Shown here one piece after another: positions 8,592 to 13,509 of a DNA stretch of 13,509 nucleotides. This DNA comes from Hepatocystis sp. ex Piliocolobus tephrosceles (Eukaryota; Apicomplexa; Aconoidasida; Haemosporida; Plasmodiidae), in contig CABPSV020000341.1 in the NCBI GenBank assembly GCA_902459845.2, positions 5,163 through 18,671 on the forward strand, in the 5' to 3' direction. The position numbers and the translations under genes are program-made. The notes below the pieces were generated by a model. It saw only the letters and a list, made by a program, of their open reading frames with translations, did no database searches and was not told the origin of the DNA. Position 1 is the stretch's first letter. Each line of letters begins with the position of its first letter.

Positions 8592-10652
8592 TCAACAGAA
8601 CACTATACAATACTTTAGAAATATTTTCTTAAATTTAGTAATAGCATGATTCGAATGCGTATTATCTACTTTTTTGCCAACATTCTCTTCCATTTCTTCT
8701 GTTTCTTCCATTTCTTCTGTTTCTTTTATTTCTCCAATTTCTTTTATTTCTCCTATATTTTCTGTTTCTCCTATATTTTCTGTTTCTTTTTTACTTTTAT
8801 AATTTTCATATTTTGGTATTTGTGTGTGGTAAGTAGTCAGAGCCAATAATAACATAATGTGCCATAAGGAATGCTTAAAAAAAATTCTCATATTTTTTTT
8901 ACATGGTTTTTTAAATATTTGTTGTAAAGTATAATAAATAAATATATTTGGTAATATAGATGTTAATATATACATATATGAAGTATAATCCAAATGAAAA
9001 AAAATAAAAGGAAGTAGTGATAAAGCAATTACATATTTTCTACATAATTTTGCAGTATATAAACCATTCTGTTTATCTAAAAGTGGAAACATTTTATAAT
9101 TGCCTTTTGAATAATCTTCTTTATATAAATGTGCTAAGGAATAAAAATGAGGAAACTGCCATAATATTTGAGTAACAAATAACATCCATGGCTCAACTGA
9201 AAATAATGTCTCTTCTACAGCTGTACAACCCATTAGTGTTGGTATTGAACCAACAACAGCACCAATATGTGTATTATAATATGTTTTTAATTTTAATGGT
9301 GTATATACAGATACATACAAAAATATATTTAATAATCCTAGAGATGCTGTTAAAATATTATTAAAATTGTATAATAAAAGACAACCAACTATTGCTGATA
9401 TAAATGCAAATGTTTTAGCATGTCTTACTGATAATTTATTACCACACGCTAATGGTCTGTTTTTTGTTCTTAACATTAATTTATCTATATTTCTTTCAAT
9501 AATTTGATTAAAGCTATTAGCACTACAACTACAAAAAAAAACACCAACTAATAATGAAAAAAATTCAATATAATTTGACGTACCTCCTAACATAAAGTAA
9601 CCGAATGTACTACTGATAGTAACCCATAATGTTAATTTAAACTTTGACAATTCTAAATACTGATGTATGTTATATTTTATCAAACTTATATAATTTGAAA
9701 ATTTTCTTTCGTTTGGTAAGCTTATTTTTTTTGTTACGTTTATTTTTTTGGGTGTGCTTAATTGGATTCCTATTTTTTTGAACCCAACACTTTTTTTTAT
9801 ATAATCTAATATATTTACATAACTTAATATGTTTATATATTCTTGTTTAAAATTAAATTTGGTTGGATAATTAGCTTTTTCTTGTACTAATTTCGTTTTT
9901 ATTACTTCGCTTAACGATTTTATACTGTTCATATTTATATTTTTATTTATTGTCAATATATCTTCTCCAATATACTGGTTACTACCATTACCACTACTAC
10001 TACTACTACTACCATTACCACTACTACTACTACTACTACTACTACCACTACTACTACCACCACTACCACCACTACCACCACTACCACCACTACTACCCCC
10101 ACTACTATTACAATTAACAATATCTATTACAGTATTAATATTACTATTACCATAAATGAATGGGGCTATACACAATAAACCGTTTCTTTTTATTATTTTA
10201 ATTAATTCTATATTACTCCATTTTTTTACAGATGTATGTAAATTTTGCTCAAAATTAGATAAATTATTTTTAGCTATTTTTTTTTTTTTATCGAAAATAT
10301 TAATTATTCGCTTGTTGCTATTTATTAATTTTATATTTTTTATTTTTATATTTTTTATTTTTATATTTTTTTTTCTTAACAATAAATATTTTTTATATAC
10401 TTTTATGAATTTTTGTTCATTTATATTATTACTAATATTATTATTTGTTCTTGAATATTTATTAAATAAAATTATATATATTTTTTTTAGTTTATTATTA
10501 TTATCATTATTACACTTGAAAAATGATAAATGTGAAAAAGATGAAGCAAACAACGGTTTGTTATTTATCTTACTATAAGTCTTGTAATTATTCCATCCTA
10601 CTCTAACACTTTTATTGGTCACAAATTTATTAACTATAAAAGTTTTAAACAT
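8592..10652 (-). CDS. COX10: Protoheme IX farnesyltransferase (heme O synthase)
   Basis: A UbiA-family membrane prenyltransferase of the mitochondrial inner membrane. It adds the farnesyl group to heme B to give heme O, the precursor of heme A for cytochrome c oxidase. The protein is 686 residues, against 443 for human COX10. The conserved core is at about 320-610, with roughly nine hydrophobic segments. First Asp-type motif: Asn382, Glu386 and Asp390, continuing to RTKNRPL (395-401), a COX10/CtaB signature. A YTPLK block (450-454) is followed by GAVVGSIPTLMG. Second motif: WQFPHF (498-503) and EDYSKGNY (512-519). The start is ATG at 10652, with an in-frame TGA upstream at 10665-10667. The N-terminus is basic, hydroxylated and free of acidic residues for the first 49 residues, fitting a mitochondrial presequence. 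The extra length is a Lys/Asn-rich N-terminal extension of about 310 residues with a Ser/Gly tract, plus a Glu-rich C-terminal tail. No intron is needed. Confidence 0.95.
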   Translation of the reverse strand: MFKTFIVNKFVTNKSVRVGWNNYKTYSKINNKPLFASSFSHLSFFKCNNDNNNKLKKIYIILFNKYSRTNNNISNNINEQKFIKVYKKYLLLRKKNIKIKNIKIKNIKLINSNKRIINIFDKKKKIAKNNLSNFEQNLHTSVKKWSNIELIKIIKRNGLLCIAPFIYGNSNINTVIDIVNCNSSGGSSGGSGGSGGSGGSSSGSSSSSSSSGNGSSSSSSGNGSNQYIGEDILTINKNINMNSIKSLSEVIKTKLVQEKANYPTKFNFKQEYINILSYVNILDYIKKSVGFKKIGIQLSTPKKINVTKKISLPNERKFSNYISLIKYNIHQYLELSKFKLTLWVTISSTFGYFMLGGTSNYIEFFSLLVGVFFCSCSANSFNQIIERNIDKLMLRTKNRPLACGNKLSVRHAKTFAFISAIVGCLLLYNFNNILTASLGLLNIFLYVSVYTPLKLKTYYNTHIGAVVGSIPTLMGCTAVEETLFSVEPWMLFVTQILWQFPHFYSLAHLYKEDYSKGNYKMFPLLDKQNGLYTAKLCRKYVIALSLLPFIFFHLDYTSYMYILTSILPNIFIYYTLQQIFKKPCKKNMRIFFKHSLWHIMLLLALTTYHTQIPKYENYKSKKETENIGETENIGEIKEIGEIKETEEMEETEEMEENVGKKVDNTHSNHAITKFKKIFLKYCIVFC
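8685..8789 (-). repeat. Glu-rich C-terminal repeats of COX10
   Basis: Residues about 622-656 are degenerate short repeats: ETENIG twice, EI(K)EIG/EIKE variants, then TEEMEE twice. On the plus strand they appear as a TTCTTC/TTTCTTCTG purine-pyrimidine tract. They lie beyond the last membrane segment and are absent from the core family, so they are probably a disordered, strain-variable tail. Confidence 0.85.
9981..10106 (-). repeat. Ser/Gly-rich trinucleotide repeat in the COX10 N-terminal extension
   Basis: Residues 183-224 are almost wholly Ser and Gly with three Asn, coded by AGT and GGT codons (ACT/ACC triplets on the plus strand). It starts as GGS-type units, passes into a polyserine run and ends with two GNGS units. 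It is G-rich on the coding strand, unlike the Asn/Lys-rich surroundings, and separates the N-terminal region from the membrane core. Confidence 0.92.
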
Positions 10653-10691
10653 CTTATTACCCTTTCATTCCATTATATTACATACATATGT

Positions 10692-10728
<37 letters not shown>

Positions 10729-11304
10729 CTTATAGGTGTATATTTCTGTTTTATTTTTTTTTTTTTTGTGTAATTATATACACATATGAGTATATATTTT
10801 TTGTTTAAATATTTATATATATGTATATGTGTGAATATATGTACAAACTGAGTAAAATAAACACTATACACATGTTTCAATCATATTCAACTGAAAAAAA
10901 AAATATATATATATATATATTCAAAAATGTACTTAAACATGTTTGTTCTATAATTTATAGTTTGTAACAATTAAAAAAATATATGAATGTTTCAAAAGAT
11001 ATTACTGTTTCAGATATTTATGCGATATACATACGTATATATGCATATATATTCACAGACTTACATATATCTACTTTTTTAAAACCTTTGTTTTCTTTTT
11101 GTTATACTATTACAATACAAAAAAAAAAAAAAAAAAAATCATGAAAAAAGTGCAAAAATGATAATATGACCCTAATACATAAAAAAACAAATAAACAAAT
11201 AAAAAAATAAACAAATGTACTAAAAAACTGAATAAAACATAAAAAATTAAATCAAACATACAACATAAACCAAGCAAAATGGATTAACATACTACATTTA
11301 TTAT

Positions 11305-11432
11305 TTTTTATTACCATTTTTTATTACCATTTTTATTACCATTTTTTATTTCCATTTTTATTACCATTTTTTATTTCCATTTTTATTACCATTTTTTATT
11401 TCCATTTTTATTACCATTTTTTATTATTATTT
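11305..11432. repeat. Tandem array of TTTTTATTACCA / TTTTTTATTTCCA units
   Basis: Alternating 12-bp (ending ATTACCA) and 13-bp (ending ATTTCCA) units form a 25-bp higher-order repeat present about three times, preceded by extra copies of the first unit. It decays into TTATTATTTTT and a T run. On the minus strand each unit reads TGG followed by an A-rich spacer. No open frame of interest crosses it. Confidence 0.88.
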
Positions 11433-11796
11433 TTTATCATTATTTTTTTTTTTTTTTTTTTTTAATTTCAGTGCTAGTAATAATAAATTAAAACAAAAAC
11501 GGCATATATGAAGAGAAAAACAACAAAAAAACGATTATTATTTGCCGCTTTTCTATAATTTCGTATTTGTTATAATATTGTATTTTCTATTTCAGTATTA
11601 AGCACGAGAATACATTATTTAAATGTTGAATGAGCGTCGTTTTAATATCGTGTAAAATATACAAAAGGCTAAAAATGTAATAAACATAACAAATGTAACA
11701 CAATAAACGGGACGAACGTAATAAGAATAACTAAAAACACTATTTGTTTTGAAGCAAATATTACCACTGTGTTATAGCTTTTTAATAAAATATTTA

Positions 11797-11818
11797 AAAG
11801 GTTGATTTTCCAACCTTT
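11797..11818. other. Perfect 8-bp-stem hairpin
   Basis: AAAGGTTG (11797-11804) and CAACCTTT (11811-11818) are perfect inverse complements around the six-base loop ATTTTC. Half of the stem pairs are G:C, which is unusual in this intergenic DNA. Two copies of a TTCCAA-T/C-run-CCTTTT unit follow directly (about 11826-11864). It may belong to an untranslated transcript; no RNA family was recognised. Confidence 0.35.
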
Positions 11819-12601
11819 ATACCTGTTCCAATTTTTTTTCCTTTTCCAACTTTTTTTCCTTTTCTTTGTTGCTTTTGTTTGTTTGTTTGTTTTTTTTTTT
11901 TTCTATTTTTTGATTGACAGTGTTGACAAAAATAACTAAATGAATTATTAAATCATTTCAACCGTTTTCAATATATATCCTTTTTTTATTTTTTACTTCA
12001 AGAACGAGAAAATAAAAATAAAAAATAAAAAGTAAAAAATAAAAAATAAAAAAAAAAAAATAAAAAATAAAAAGTAAAAAATAAGGAAAGAAGTAAACAT
12101 TTCTAACATATTTTACCTTGCTCGAATATGAAAAAAATTTATTAAAAAACTAATTCGTACAAAATAATAAATACACCGTATGATAACTTGTTTTTTAGTG
12201 TTTTATTGAATTAGTGCAATCATCGCTTCTAAAATATATCATATAAATATGTATATAAATTGTATTTATATGACATTTTTTAATTGTTTTTAAAAATAAA
12301 AAAAAGATCATGATATAATATACTATGATAAACTGTAAAATCGTCTCTAATAAATCACAAAACTAATTTAATAGATAAATTCGAAATTAAAGTATAGACA
12401 AAAAGTTAAACTAAAAAAGTATAGTATAACCTATGTAATTGTAAAACTGTTACATAAAAAAGCGATTAAAACAAGTTGAATTACATGCGCAATTTAATAT
12501 ATATATACATACTTAACCATATGTGAAGAAAAATTTCTATAAAATAAAATCCTAAAGCATTTTTCTTTAATTACTATTACTATAAGTACTACTACTACTA
12601 C

Positions 12602-12640
<39 letters not shown>

Positions 12641-12832
12641 AAATATTAAATGGCTAGTTAAGGTCTTCGTAATCATATGTGACTATTTAATTTATCATTA
12701 ATTGTATAATGATTTCAAGACATGTTCATTTTAACACACAAAAAAGTGACATTCATATATAAACATACATAAGGGAACATATTAATTGTTAGTGTAGCTA
12801 AATGTATAGCTATTAATAAACAAAATAAAGCT

Positions 12833-12858
12833 ATTTTTTTTTTTTTTTTTTTTTTTTA

Positions 12859-12891
<33 letters not shown>
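12833..12891. repeat. Poly(T)-poly(A) inverted homopolymers
   Basis: About 25 T is followed by ATTTTT and then 28 A. The two homopolymers are complementary and nearly adjacent, so the segment could fold back on itself as a long A:T hairpin. This is a common product of AT-biased drift in Plasmodium intergenic DNA. Confidence 0.85.
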
Positions 12892-12896
<5 letters not shown>

Positions 12897-13277
12897 ATAT
12901 TTTTTTTTTTTTTTTCAACTTTTTGGTCTGTTGTTCATATAGCAAAATATAAAAATATGAAAAAAGTAGCATAAAAAATGAACATAAAAAAAAAAAAAAA
13001 AGCAATAAAAAAAAATGGACAAAAGGGGAATAGACATAAAAATTGGAAATAAAAGAGAAAATATGGGCGGGAGCATGAGTTGAGACGAAAAACAGCTTCA
13101 AAAAATGACAAAAAAAAATGTAACATAATAAATAACATAAACTCGATTAAGCAAATATAACAGAGGAGAAAAATGTTTATATAAATTCTTATACTATATA
13201 ATTAAGTGTATATATATTTTTTTGCTTAAACATTTTAAATACAAACATTCGCTATAAATATTTGGTGATTTGTTAAG

Positions 13278-13309
<32 letters not shown>

Positions 13310-13438
13310 TGAAATGATAAATTTTTTTTTTTTTATGTAATATTAACTCCATGCATGCGAAAACTTTTTTTTTTTTTTTTTCCTAAATATATTTATTTTT
13401 TTTTTTTCCCCAAATATTCATTTTTTTTTTTTTTTTCC

Positions 13439-13480
<42 letters not shown>

Positions 13481-13509
13481 TTTATACTTTAATTTGTTTT
13501 TGCCCATAT

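Larger units (their letters stand above)
10653..13509. other. 2.9-kb region upstream of COX10 without a convincing gene
   Basis: The COX10 promoter and 5' UTR should lie at the low-coordinate end. Contents include (TA)n runs near 10695-10728 and 10905-10920, A/T homopolymers (12604-12639, about 12833-12857, 12864-12891, 13279-13306, 13443-13477) and a 25-bp tandem array (about 11305-11432). There is also an 8-bp-stem hairpin (11797-11818) and an A-rich TAAAAAA-type repeat (about 12010-12085). Minus-strand open frames at 12494-12676 and 12892-13138 are translations of T or A tracts. A stretch at about 11500-11830 is less homopolymeric but has stops in all frames. Confidence 0.75.

Noticed and set aside
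10156..10578. Plus-strand open frame of 140 codons, Phe/Leu/Ile-rich
   Set aside because: It is antisense to the Lys/Asn-rich N-terminal extension of COX10, which has clear family support on the minus strand.
10665..10880. Minus-strand 71-codon frame just upstream of COX10
   Set aside because: It consists of (TA)n and A-run translation, is in the probable 5' UTR of COX10 and ends before the COX10 ATG.
12892..13138. Overlapping minus-strand hydrophobic frames resembling signal peptides
   Set aside because: They are translations of T-rich sequence, start only at non-ATG codons or in poor context, and show no domain or conserved motif.
1..13509. CRISPR array, mobile element, phage or bacterial defence cassette
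   Set aside because: No spaced direct repeats, transposase-like frames, terminal inverted repeats or bacterial gene organisation; the tandem repeats are coding or AT-rich satellites typical of Plasmodium.

Overview
This is a nuclear segment of a malaria parasite (Plasmodium), most probably of the very AT-rich P. falciparum-like (Laverania) group. The evidence is extreme AT content, long A/T homopolymers and (TA)n runs between genes, Asn/Lys-rich low-complexity inserts inside otherwise conserved proteins, Asn coded almost always as AAT/AAC within short tandem repeats, and a small GT-AG intron with a T-rich acceptor. Nothing suggests a virus, a mobile element or bacterial DNA. From unverified memory, the order COX10 / eS24 / CCR4 matches a stretch of P. 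falciparum chromosome 5, read here in reverse.

Layout. (1) Positions 1-3718, plus strand: a CCR4-type poly(A) deadenylase, cut at its 5' end by the window edge. It has a 15-bp repeat-coded N-terminus, a plant-type Cys/His zinc-finger region, a long Asn-rich linker and a complete endonuclease/exonuclease/phosphatase (EEP) nuclease domain. The reading frame changes inside a 25-A tract (2072-2096), so it appears as two open frames. (2) 3719-6912: 3.2 kb of non-coding DNA with a 67-base A run, a 9-bp CpG-containing tandem array and many TA runs. (3) 6913-7528, plus strand: ribosomal protein eS24 in two exons; a 214-bp intron separates off the last 15 codons. (4) 7529-8591: a convergent intergenic region with one short hairpin followed by a T run. 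(5) 8592-10652, minus strand: COX10 (heme O synthase), with a conserved UbiA core, a very long N-terminal extension and two repeat-coded low-complexity tracts. (6) 10653-13509: 2.9 kb upstream of COX10 with no convincing gene, a 25-bp tandem array, one good hairpin and very long homopolymers.

The three genes are independent housekeeping functions: mRNA decay in the cytoplasm, cytosolic translation, and mitochondrial heme modification for cytochrome oxidase. They form no operon or obvious system. I see no defence system, CRISPR array or mobile cassette. The points most worth following up are the poly(A)-tract frame change in CCR4, the plant-like zinc-finger architecture of that CCR4, the repeat insertions within conserved enzyme domains, and a few structured or repeated intergenic segments.
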